Of a stretch of DNA of 24,027 nucleotides, positions 11,054-20,713 are shown in pieces (position 1 is the first letter of the stretch; each line of letters opens with the position of its first letter). Both the position numbers and the translations under genes were made by a program. The notes under the pieces are model-generated. The model was not told where the DNA came from, made no database searches, and saw only the letters and a program-made list of their open reading frames with translations. The DNA is from Vairimorpha apis BRL 01 (taxonomy: Eukaryota > Microsporidia > Nosematidae), in the NCBI GenBank assembly GCA_000447185.1, contig KE647005.1, positions 10,849 through 34,875 of the forward strand, written 5' to 3'.

Positions 11054-12400
11054 TTATCTAATTTTGTTATTTCTACTTCTATAAAAGGAAATACATTTAT
11101 CTTCTTTATCAAATACAAATATATTTGGATTATTATTTTCGATTTTTACATCAGTAGGAATTCTTGTATCAAATTTTATAATCACTCTTTTGTTGCTCAA
11201 TAATTCTTGTATTTAATGGTTTTTTATTTTTTTAAATATCTTAGTTCATAATTAACATTAATTTACAAAAGTACATTTTATAAATTCATTATGTCTCCTT
11301 GTGTATTCAAATAAAAGCATTTTCATAAAATTTTTGCTAAATATTCTACTGTCTTTCGTTTTTGGTTACAATGGAAATATATGATATTTTCCTATGAAAA
11401 ATATTTCAATTTTGCACAAACAGTGTTCAAATTCTTCCTTTGGGCTGATATTTCATTCATTTAACAATTTGAAGGAATTTTTTAATGAAATTGTTGAGTT
11501 GTTTTAAGATGTATTGATTTTCATATAGTTTTTTGTTTTTGGTGTTGTTGAACAATCTGGTTTTTTGACATTTTTTAGGTCTATTATTGTTTTTTATACT
11601 CTCCGTATTGTATTTTGCTTAAATATAAAATTTTATTAAATAGAAAAATGTTTTACTAAATTTTTTAACTTGTAAAAAAGCTTTTCTTTTTGATGAAAAT
11701 CTTACAGATTTAACTTATGTGTCATAAAGTCATTATAAAATACTTTCGTATCTAATTTTGATATTTTATATTCCTCTACCTAATTCTTGCCTTAACAAAT
11801 AGAACTTTTCTACATTTTATGGCAATTTGTGTATGTTATTAATCATAATACCTTTCTTATTTCTTTATCAATTTCTTGACAATTATGCAGATGATAGTTT
11901 ATTAAGCCGATAAAGTAGTTAAGTAATAAAAAACATGTTCGTTTATAAATTTCATGAAAATTTTTGAATTTATCTTTTCTATGCATAGAGATTGGACTCT
12001 GTGTATTTTTTACTTTTAATTAATTAACAATTTTTTCTTTTTAATTTCTCTCTAAGCATTTTCTATTGTATCAAAGTATCTTTGTCTTCCGTGCCCGATA
12101 TCATAGAAGCAACGTTTGAACAATAAATAATATTAGTTGTAGATTTTTCTTATTTGCTTCTAACCCTACGCTTTAAAAAAGTCATTGTTTCATCGAGCAT
12201 GCTTTTATATACAGGATTTTCTTTTACCATTAACTTAAGTTCATCGATAAACATCTAGTAATATACAAACAAAACTTTTATTTTTGTCAATCTCTACCAT
12301 TGAATATTTGCAGTTAAACTTTTTGTTAAGTAAATTCGTATACAAGGCAAACAATAACAGTATAGACTATTTTTAAAAAGAAAAACATGTTTACCATTCG
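11054..12400 (-). mobile_element. relic C: decayed non-LTR retrotransposon ORF (reverse transcriptase to endonuclease)
   Basis: Read on the minus strand this is the longest copy. In order it shows ALYTNLLNKKF (after the RT GDSLSPLLF position), FIDELKL at 12251-12240 (the catalytic F/Y-x-D-D motif with the second Asp now Glu), KSTTN, LLNYFIGLINYHLHNCQEID followed by KEIRKVL, NVEKFYLLRQELGRGI, RYES.L..LYD, SPKEEFEHCLC, HCNQKRKTVEYLA (zinc-knuckle region), EYTRRHNEFIKC, and RVIIKFDTRIPTDVKIENNN then PNIFVFDKEDK near 11131-11090, ending at a TAA at 11054. This is the domain order of R4/Dong-like elements with a restriction-like endonuclease. There are many stop codons and several frame changes, so it is long dead. 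The boundary near 12400 is approximate; the N-terminal region is missing or unrecognisable. Confidence 0.83.
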
Positions 12401-12943
12401 TTAAAGTATAAAATCTTTGACATATTCTTAAAATATACAATTATTTAGTTATTTTTTTAAAAATTTTAAAATCTCAAAATAGAAATTATAACATCTAATG
12501 AATTTAAAAATTTTCTAAATTTCAGAATAAAAAACATTTTTACAACTAAAATATTTAAATATATTTATTTATTAATAATATCTAAAAAAATTATTTTAAA
12601 ATATAATAACAATAAAATATTTATATTAAATTTTATTGTATTTTTAAATTAAATAAAATTATAAAGTTAAAATTTCAAAACATACTTTTTTACAAAAACT
12701 AAAAAAAAGATTGATTTATGACAAAAACAACTAATTTAATAATCATTTGCACATTCTAAAATAATTTGTCAAATTGAAAATCAAACTATAAAAATATAAT
12801 GAGATAATACATCAAAAATAAAAATGATACGTTAATCTAGAAAAAATCAAATCTTTTAACAAACTTACAAAAAATAATCAAAAAAATTTAATTTGTCTAA
12901 TTTAAAACATATTATAATAAAAACAATTAAACATAAAATAAAC
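12401..12943. other. AT-rich spacer upstream of the lectin-like gene
   Basis: A/T-rich with no ORF or repeat of note. It presumably carries the promoter of the gene at 12944, but no CCC motif is present near that ATG. Confidence 0.6.
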
Positions 12944-13677
12944 ATGAAAATACTATTACTCATTTTATCTGTATTAAGTTCATCAGCTAAATACATAAAA
13001 TATTATGACAAGTTTGTAAATATTGATAAAAATCTTGAACTAGGTTATAAAAAGCAAATTTTTACATTTGACAATGAGAATATATTAGTTAATGGCGAAT
13101 CTTTATGTACTGATGGAAAAGAAGTCATTTTTTGTAAAGGAAAAAAACTAAAAAATGGGTTGCAAAGCTAATGGGAAATAAATATAAAATATTTACTAAA
13201 AAATGGAGGTTTGGTCAAAAAAAATGTTGGGAAATTGATGGTAATAGAATTAAGTTACATAAATGTAAAGACAAAATTAGCCAATTATTTGATATCATTG
13301 ATAGTGATAAAGAAGAATGTAATAACGGATTTTTAGAAACTGAAAATTGTTTAAATCATAATAATAATGAAAGTTATGATAAAAGCTCTGAAAGTAATGA
13401 AATGACTGATGAAGGTGATCTTGATTTGAATAAATTATTAAATATGAATGAACATAACGACAAAGGACTTGAATCGACTTGCTGTGATTTTGAAAATAAA
13501 ACAAGAAACGAATTAACAAATAATTTTAATTTAAGAGATAGGTTTAATAATGGATACAATTGTAATGCTAACAATAAAATGGAAAGAGCCTATCAATACA
13601 TACAAGAAAATTACGCTAATTATCAAGAAGTAATGAATTTTTATAAAAATATTGAAAGACACTTAAATTGTAATTAA
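12944..13677 (+). CDS. secreted ricin-B-lectin-like protein (one internal frame break)
   Basis: The start is ATG 12944, not the TTG further upstream: it gives a textbook signal peptide (MKILLLILSVLSSSA, cleavage near residue 15). A beta-trefoil-like region follows with ESLCTDG, KKCWEID and CKDKISQLFDI (Q-x-F repeat end), then a highly acidic Asn-rich linker and a conserved tail (13576-13674) beginning KMERA. The first frame stops at 13169-13171 and the second frame, starting nominally at 13171, continues the homology to the gene at 2-553: the KW...LMG strand upstream of that ATG is in the second frame. The shift lies between 13138 and 13171, at A7 (13141-13147) or A6 (13150-13155). One added base gives 244 residues, and Cys-to-Trp spacing then matches the paralog exactly. 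Likely secreted sugar- or protein-binding factor; role inferred, and no toxin catalytic domain is seen. Confidence 0.75.
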
Positions 13678-14048
13678 ATTTTGTTTAATATTTAAATAGA
13701 GTTTTGCTTTTAAATTTTATAATTTTAAAAAAAAGTTATTAAAAAACGTATTTTAATTTTAAAATTATTTTCATTTATAGTATTTATGTAACTAGTGAAA
13801 TATAACTTGCGAAAAATTAATTAAATATATATTTTAAATATTTTTTCAATTATAGAAAACTTTTTTATAAGATATTTAAATTTTTATTCGTAATTTTTAT
13901 TTTATATATAAAAAAAATAAAATAGAACTTAACAATAGAAAAAACGTTTTAAAAAATTAATTTAAAATATAACCTCAATCAGGTGTCCAATAACTATAAA
14001 GTCAATGAATGTTTTACAAGAGGTTATTAATATTTGAGAATTTAAGAA

Positions 14049-14090
14049 CTACTTAAAAAATTCATTCCTTCTTCTACTCATAAAAAGGGG
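14049..14090 (-). other. CCC motif plus 10-codon ORF on minus strand
   Basis: On the minus strand CCCC (14090-14087) and five T lead into ATG at 14081, the same arrangement as at the real gene at 21312. The frame reads MSRRRNEFFK then stops at 14049, next to a T6 run. It may be a dead gene start, a frame-broken remnant or chance. Confidence 0.25.
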
Positions 14091-14437
14091 TTTCAAAAAA
14101 ATTTTATTTATAGTGTAAATAATATTAAAAATTTGTTAAAAGATAACATATTGTATGATATTTTCTACTAGTATAATACATCTAAAGAAATGTTAAGTTT
14201 ATATATACAAATTCTTAGTTATAAAAAAAATATTTTATAGATATAGATTATTAAATATAATAGAGTATTTGTTTATCTAAAAAACTGTGTATTTATTTTA
14301 TATGTAAATTATAACATATTTTACAAAATTTAAATATTATGTTTATAAATTATTTAAATTAAATTTATTTTTTGTTATAAAACGTAAATATTTCTTTTCT
14401 AAAATTAAAAAATATTAAATTTTTTCTTTTCTTACAA

Positions 14438-14503
14438 AGCAAAAAAGAGAAGACAGATCAGCAAACTTATGTTTGTTAAAAGCCAATACTAGCATAAACA
14501 AAT
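14438..14503 (+). repeat. dispersed inverted repeat, copy 1 (partner at 23689-23755)
   Basis: Shares GAGAAG.CAGATCAGCAAACT.ATGTTTGTT and the following .AAAG.CAATA.TAG.ATAAACAAAT with the reverse complement of 23689-23755, at roughly 85-90% identity by eye. In one plus frame it encodes RRQISKLMFVKSQ, and the partner encodes RRQISKLMFVQRQ. A conserved peptide suggests a fragment of a coding mobile element, possibly the pre-RT region of the same retrotransposon family. Confidence 0.65.
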
Positions 14504-14796
14504 CTTAATACTTTCTAACAAAGTTTTTTTAACAGTTTTTAATATTTTTATAATTACATTATATAATAATTTATAATTTTCTAAATTGTATATGGTATTA
14601 TAATTATTTACATCCATAAAATCATTTAAATAAAACTTTAGTAAAAATAATTTAATTTATATCAAAAATTAGCATTATTAAATCAAATTGCTTATAAATA
14701 ATCTATTTAATGATGAAAAATCATTTAAATTTATTTAAATCATATATATCAAAAAATCGATTTACAAATATTTTTAATTCTTTGTTTTTTAATATG

Positions 14797-14799
14797 CCC
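14797..14799 (+). promoter_or_regulatory. CCC start-proximal motif of the ABCF gene
   Basis: GCCCT with six bases between the CCC and ATG 14806. Motifs of this type directly upstream of start codons are described as microsporidian transcription/translation start signals. Confidence 0.6.
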
Positions 14800-14805
14800 T
14801 AATAA

Positions 14806-16682
14806 ATGAAATACAAGTATTTAAAAAATGAATTTGTAAATAAATTATCAACATACCAATTTGAAACACCAGAACAAGCTAAATTACAAGGACTAAAAAA
14901 ATTTATGTTATCAACAGAAACGAAACATATTCCGTTAGAAACTCCGTTTTTAATTAACAAAAAACAAATCACAAAAAAACAAGACGAAAGACAAGAAAAT
15001 GAAAAATTAAATGAAGAATTAATAGAAAATTCATATTCATCTGTAGACGAATATTCATCGACTGATGACGTGTATTATGATGATATAGAAATGAATGTTA
15101 ACTTAAGTATTAAATCAAAATTAATAATAGATAATTGTGAGCTTACAATTTGTAGAGGTAAAAAATATGGTCTTGTTGGAAGAAATGGAATAGGAAAAAC
15201 AACTTTGTTAAAAAACATAAAAAAAGAAAATTTGGAATACCAAAAGGTATTAAAATTTATATGATTGAACAAGAATTTAATACAGACATTACAGTAATAC
15301 AACACGTAGGAGACGATGGTGGTAAAATTTTAACAGGTTTTGGGTTTAATAAAAATCAGTTTAATATGAAATTACAGGAATTAAGTGGAGGGTGGAGGAT
15401 GAGAGCACATCTTGCTAAGGCTATCAATATTAATCCAGATTTATTATTGTTGGATGAACCTACAAATTATTTAGATATAAATGCTTTATGTTGGTTGGAA
15501 AAGCAGATCAAAGAAATGAAAACTGTTATTATAGTTTCACACGATAGGACTTTTTTGAACAATGTTGTTGATGAAATACTACATTTAAATGATTTTAAAA
15601 TTGTTGTATACAAAGGAAATTATGATTCTTTTACAAAACAAAGACAAAATTTATTGATGTATCAAAAGAAAGAATATGAAAATCAACTTAGACAACGAGA
15701 ACATTTACAAAGTTTTATAGATCGATTTAGAGCAAGTGCTAGTAGAGCAAGTTTGGCTCAATCTAAAATTAAACAGTTGGCTAAAATGCCTCCTTTAAAT
15801 CCTCCTAAAATAGATCCTGTTATTAAATTTATGTTTGATTATACGCCTTGCAAAGGAACTTTAGTGGAAATGCGAGATGTTAAATTTAGATATGAATCAA
15901 TTGTTGATGAAAGTGAAAATATTTGTAAAAAAAGTTTTGATGAAAATATAAATAAAGATATTGAGAAATTAAATATTTCAGAAACTAACAAAACCAAGAT
16001 TTTATCTAAAGAATCAAAATTTTTTAAAGTACCAAAAAATACTGATGAGTTAAGTATATTAAAAAATAATAACAATAATATAAAAAAGAATTTTAATCCG
16101 TTAATTTTTGAAAATATAACAATCTCAATAAATTGTAAATCTAGAATTGTTGTAGTAGGTGCCAATGGTCAAGGAAAAAGTACATTTTTAAAAATGCTTA
16201 CAAACAATTTAGAAAATTGCGACGGTTATATAACAAAAAATTCCAAACTTGTCGTAGGATATTTTGCACAACACCACGTTGATAATCTAAACGTTAATGA
16301 GAAAGTACTTGATTTAATGCTTAAAACAAATACATTAGAAGAAACAAAACGAGCTTTAAGTAATTTTGGATTAAATGTGGACAATCAAAGAATTGGAACA
16401 TTGTCTGGAGGCCAAAAAAGTAGACTGACAATGGCTCTTATAAATGGACTTAAACCTAATTTACTAGTTTTAGATGAACCCACAAATCATCTTGATATGG
16501 AAAGTATTGAAGCATTAGCTGATTGTATTAATAAATTTGAAGGTGGTGTTGTTTGTGTAAGTCATGATCTTAATTTTGTTAGTAGAGCTTTTAAAGAAGT
16601 TTATGTTTGTAAAGATAAAACTTTAAAATATTTTGGAGGTACTGCTGCTGAATATAAGCAACAGATATTAAATCAAACTTAG
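14806..16682 (+). CDS. GCN20: GCN20/ABCF3-like ATP-binding protein (one internal frame break)
   Basis: Soluble twin-ATPase ABC protein of the ABCF class, which acts on ribosomes; yeast GCN20 works with GCN1 to activate GCN2. Joined numbering: Walker A GRNGIGKTT near 125-133, signature LSGGW 193-197, Walker B LLLLDEP 213-219, VSHD 244-247, then the ABCF linker (FIDRFRASASRASLAQSKIK) typical of ABCF3. Second cassette: GANGQGKST about 452-460, LSGGQ about 533, LLVLDEP about 553, VSHD 585. The first frame ends at 15264; the second is already homologous well upstream of its nominal ATG 15261 (FGIPKGIKIYMIEQE is in that frame from about 15230), so the break lies at A7 15219-15225 or the next few bases. 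One added base gives 625 residues (yeast 752; short N-terminus). A ~65-residue Asn/Lys-rich insertion (about 366-430) interrupts the start of the second cassette. CCC motif upstream. Confidence 0.9.
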
Positions 16683-17056
16683 TTAAAGAGTATATAAAAA
16701 ATAAAAAGTTGCAAATAATGAGTTATTTAACTAATGGTACATTTTTTTAGAAAAATTTTATTTTTTGATATTATGAAATTTACTTTAATTTTTCATAAAA
16801 AGAATAAAAAGATGTAAAACAAAAATTAAAAAATCTCATTTTTTATTATATAAGAAAATTTACTAATATATATTTAAATTTAAAAATAATTTGATATATT
16901 AAATCTACATTTATAAATATTTTATATTTTTATTTAATGTAAATTTTAATAAAATAAATATCAAATTTTAAATTAAAAATTGAAATATTTGAAATATCTT
17001 TTTGTTTATTTGAATATTATAACATTTAAATAAACTACAAAAAATTCACAAAGTTA
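16683..17056. other. AT-rich spacer
   Basis: About 370 bases between two co-oriented genes. No ORF, RNA gene or repeat seen. Confidence 0.65.
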
Positions 17057-17059
17057 CCC
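17057..17059 (+). promoter_or_regulatory. CCC start-proximal motif of the CDC50-like gene
   Basis: ACCCT with four bases between CCC and ATG 17064. Confidence 0.6.
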
Positions 17060-17063
17060 TAAA

Positions 17064-17848
17064 ATGTTTGAAAATGTGATGAGTGGTCAATCAAAAGGAC
17101 ATTTCGTATCATCAAGCATCCGTAAACATATCCCGTTTCTAATTATATTTTCACTAACCAATCTAATATTTGGTATAATTTTTACTTTCTTATATTCAAG
17201 ATTGTTCGAGTTTACATTAAACTATAATCAATCAGGTAATTATGAAATATTTCTTCCTGCTTCAACTATATATTTTTATATTCAGTTAGACGATTTTTAT
17301 CAAACAAATCTTAAATATTCTAAAAGTATAAGCTATGATCAACTTGAAGGTAAGAAAGATACAAACAGATCAAAAACAGAACCTTTAGATAGTATAGATG
17401 GACTAGATTACTATCCTGCAGGTATATTAAGCAATACATATTTACAAGATAAATTTAGATTTGATGATCTTAATATTAATACTAAAAATATTTCATTTAA
17501 AAATAAAAAATTAAACAAAGTGGATATAGTATAGATGAAATTACAAATCCTCCTCTTTGGGATGAATACACTGAAGTGCCTGACCTTGAAAATGATGAGA
17601 GATACATTAATTGGATATCGACTAGTCCATTTAGTAATTTTAGGAAATTGTGGGGAGTAATTAATGTTGAAAAAGAAGGTGAATATTTGTTGTTTATTGA
17701 GTCTACTTTTCCGTATGGTAAAAAAAGTTTGTATTTTAGTGAAATGTCATGGATGGGAACTAAAAACTATTTTTTAAGTATGGGAATGATTGTAAGCGGT
17801 GTGGTTGGTATTATTTTAAGTTTAGTGCTTTATAAGATTGGTATTTAA
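17064..17848 (+). CDS. CDC50: CDC50/LEM3-family flippase subunit, cysteine-free (one internal frame break)
   Basis: Beta-subunit/chaperone of P4-ATPase lipid flippases, expected in endomembrane or plasma membrane. Two membrane segments: about residues 24-48 (IPFLIIFSLTNLIFGIIFTF) and near the C-terminus (YFLSMGMIVSGVVGIILSLV). Between them are family motifs: FYIQLDDFYQTNLKYSKSIS, YYPAGILSNTYLQDKF (usual form PCG..ANS.FND), WISTSPFSNFRKLWG and SEMSWMGTKNYFLSMG (usual SwlGGKN.FL). The first frame stops at 17534; the other frame is homologous from about 17525 (GYSIDEITNPPLWDEY), before its nominal GTG at 17576. The shift maps to A6 17505-17510. One added base gives 261 residues, shorter than the ~350-400 usual in fungi and animals. 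No cysteine is present, so the ectodomain disulfides of characterised CDC50 proteins are absent. Confidence 0.87.
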
Positions 17849-19611
17849 ATTTTAGATTAAAATTAAATTTATGTGATTTTTATATTTTTATGTAATAAAT
17901 AATAATATAAAATAAATTGATATTAATTTTATATTGAGTAAATTAAATATGATTTTTTAGTATCGAGTTATAAATATATTTACAGTTTACTAATATTATA
18001 TAAACTTTTGATTATAAAGATACAATAAAAATATCATTATATAACTTTTAAAATGTTCTATTTTTAAAAGGATTTTATTTATTTTTTATATTTATAAAAT
18101 TTTTATAAATTATTTGTTACTAAGTTATTTAATAATTTTTTTTTAAAAAATTAGTAAAATTAAATTATTTTTATTTATAATAGATATAAAAATAATAAAG
18201 AATTAATTAAATGCCAAGATTATAAAATTAATTTACTATTAATTTTAAAAATAAATAAATTTTTATTATAATAGATATAAAAATAAGATAGAATTAATTT
18301 AATATTAATTTTAAAATAATTAAATAAAAGAATATTAAAATTATTTTTTACAACTAAAAACTTGATTTGTGTTTGAAAATTAGTATTTTAACATATAACA
18401 ATTATTAAAATTTATTTTTTAACATTATATTCTAAAGTAGTTAATAATATACTTTTTATTATATTATTACAATAAATTAAGATGTAAATTAATTTAAATT
18501 TTAAATTATTTTAATTTTTAACATTTTTTTATAAAAAATTAATAGAGAAAACTAATTATATTATATTATAATTGCAAATAGTTTTATACTAAACATTAAT
18601 GTAACATAATTAAAAAAATATTACTTTATGGTATTGACTAAACCAACTTCTTTTTTGATAATTAACATTTTAATTACAAAAATAGTGATTGAAAAGTATT
18701 AAAATACATAGATGATTTAATTTATAAAAGTATGTCTTTTTTATTTTATAAAAATGAATAAAATATAAAAAAAATTTTTCTCTTTAAAAAAATAAAAATT
18801 ATAAAAATCAAATTACGAATTTTCAACATAAAATATTGTACATATTGTTTGTTTTAAAAATCAAAATTATTTAAACATTTATTATATATTTTTAAAAATA
18901 TAAATCATATTACAAATATTATAAACATAATCTTTATTATTTTTTTAAGTTTTTAATTTAATTTTTTTAAAATATAATTTTAATTATTAGTTTTTTTTTC
19001 ATTATATTTTCATATAAAAATAAAATTAAGTAATTATTAATTATAAAATAAATACAAATTACTTTAACAAAAAATATTTTTGTAGTTTTAGAAATTAGAA
19101 TTATATTAAATTTTAAATTTTAAATTTTAAAAATCTTAAAATTTAATTACAAATGTCATTTTTTGAATAAATTGATTTAAAATTTTTTTAATTTAAAATG
19201 ATAAAAAATTTAATTCTTATCAAATCTAAAATTATGAATTACAATAAAACTTTTCTTTAAATTTAATTATTGGTACAATTAAAGTAAAAATATGCTTTAT
19301 TTATAAACATATTCAATTTGTAAATAAATATTGATTATTACTTTAAAATTTTTATACGTGAATTAAAGCATAAAATTTATTAATACATTTTTACAGCAGA
19401 TTTTAATATTTAATAAATTATAATTTAAATTAATTTTTTTGTAATTTAGCATTTAAAATGTATAATTTTGAAATTTTTATTTTAATAGAGCTTTTTTTGA
19501 TAATGTTTAAATTCTATCAAAATTTTAAAATTTAAAAATATATTTCTTTTTTTAAATATGTCAAATAATTTAATTTAGAGAATAAATTTTTAAAAAGATT
19601 TAAAGATATAT
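17849..19611. other. long AT-rich spacer
   Basis: About 1.8 kb with no ORF of useful length. It contains a tandem duplication at 18169-18330 (listed separately) and a minor AAATTTT triplication at 19108-19128. No RNA gene seen. Confidence 0.65.
18169..18330. repeat. imperfect tandem duplication (~91 bp period)
   Basis: ATAATAGATATAAAAATAA..A.AGAATTAATT occurs at 18177-18208 and 18268-18299, followed in each copy by ATTAATTTTAAAA (18238 and 18304). The second copy lacks about 25 bases present in the first. Confidence 0.65.
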
Positions 19612-19614
19612 CCC
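19612..19614 (+). promoter_or_regulatory. CCC start-proximal motif of the 19616 gene
   Basis: TCCCTATG: CCC is separated from the ATG by a single base, the tightest spacing in the window. Confidence 0.55.
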
Positions 19615-19615
19615 T

Positions 19616-20713
19616 ATGAATATATTATTATTATTTTATTTATCGAAAAATAATTCTAGTAATTCTATTGATAAATTACACAAATTACATAATAGTTGTA
19701 AAAATTTTCGTAATTCTTTAAAGAAAATATTTAAGCCAGATTATGATCATATTAATGATAACGAATCACAAAAAGAACTTTATCGTTTAATATCACCAAA
19801 TGATACATATAATGAAAGAGTTCAAAGTTTTAATTATAGACAAAATAGAGATAAAAAACTTGATTTAGATTTTGCACAAAAAAGGATTAGAAAACAAAGT
19901 GGAGATTCAGTAAAAAGTGAAATTGTAATAAACCCAAATAAACAAAAATATTCATTTGAAAGAAGTCAATCATATGATAACTTTAATAGCAAAAATGTGT
20001 CTGTTGATAATAATACAAAGTTGAAAAAATTAGATAATTTAATGGATTTACATGTAGATGTTTCAAATGAAGAAGAAAAATTTAGAAATAATTATGAAAC
20101 GTTAGTTAATATAGATAACTCATTTATTAAAAAAGAAAAATTTACAGATAATATAGAAAAGATTCAAAAAACTTTAGATTTGAAAATTGAAGAAAATGAA
20201 ATTTATGAAAATTTGAAAGATTTTAAAAATACAAAAATAAATACTTTAAAATCTAGTAATCATACTGATTTTTTAATAAAAAATCATGCAGATGTATATA
20301 AAACAGACCAAGTAAATACAAAACACGACTATCTTTATATGAGACCAAGATACGATATTATAATTATTTCTAAACTTAAAGATATTAACAATTATTTAAA
20401 CGACAAAAATGGTATATGTAATATCAACATTGATGGTTTTAAACAAAATGAGAATTTAGCAAATCTTGTTAATAAATTTAAAATAATTCTAGAAAAGGTT
20501 CTTAAAGATTATGAAATTCACAAATATACTAAAATTGATCTGTTATATCTTTTTGAATCAGGTATTTTCATTAAAAATATTATCGAAGAGATAGTTAATA
20601 ATAATGATAAGATTTCAAATAAAATTTGTAATAAGCTAAATAATTTGGATTTTATTTATAAAATTGAAGATGAGCCGATTTATGTTGAGATGACAGCTCC
20701 TAAAGAGATTTAA
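19616..20713 (+). CDS. hypothetical charged protein, 365 aa
   Basis: Uninterrupted frame from ATG 19616, start supported by the adjacent CCC motif. The N-terminus (MNILLLFYLSK) is briefly hydrophobic; it is too short for a confident signal peptide. Residues about 15-230 are Asn/Lys/Asp-rich and probably disordered, with many Ser and Arg (RKQSGDSVKSE, ERSQSYDN). Residues about 240-365 look folded and mainly helical (PRYDIIIISKLKDINNYL, FKIILEKVLKDYEIHKY, LLYLFESGIFIKNIIEEIV). I recognise no family. It is the only plus-strand protein-coding gene in the window that is complete and unbroken, although it is as A-rich as the others. Confidence 0.75.
   Translation: MNILLLFYLSKNNSSNSIDKLHKLHNSCKNFRNSLKKIFKPDYDHINDNESQKELYRLISPNDTYNERVQSFNYRQNRDKKLDLDFAQKRIRKQSGDSVKSEIVINPNKQKYSFERSQSYDNFNSKNVSVDNNTKLKKLDNLMDLHVDVSNEEEKFRNNYETLVNIDNSFIKKEKFTDNIEKIQKTLDLKIEENEIYENLKDFKNTKINTLKSSNHTDFLIKNHADVYKTDQVNTKHDYLYMRPRYDIIIISKLKDINNYLNDKNGICNINIDGFKQNENLANLVNKFKIILEKVLKDYEIHKYTKIDLLYLFESGIFIKNIIEEIVNNNDKISNKICNKLNNLDFIYKIEDEPIYVEMTAPKEI

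Larger units (their letters stand above)
13678..14796. other. intergenic spacer with transposon-like scraps
   Basis: A/T-rich with three items: a patch at about 13970-14095 of less biased composition, the CCC-marked mini-ORF at 14049-14090 (-), and the repeat copy at 14438-14503. Otherwise nothing seen. Confidence 0.6.

Noticed and set aside
12893..12943. Upstream extension of the lectin ORF from a TTG
   Set aside because: There is no ATG before 12944, and starting at 12944 gives a clear signal peptide; the TTG extension would bury it.
13295..13574. Minus-strand ORFs opposite the second lectin gene
   Set aside because: They overlap a gene with homology and a signal peptide, and show no recognisable motif or CCC start. 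They are shadows.
14895..14901. Programmed slippage at every in-phase A AAA AAA
   Set aside because: This run in the ABCF gene has the same heptamer and phase as the break sites, yet the frame continues normally; the heptamer alone cannot be sufficient.
15839..16165. Minus-strand ORF of 108 residues
   Set aside because: It lies entirely opposite the conserved ABCF coding sequence; shadow ORF.
17576..17848. A separate 90-residue protein starting at GTG
   Set aside because: CDC50-family homology begins upstream of the GTG in the same frame; it is the C-terminal half of the gene at 17064.
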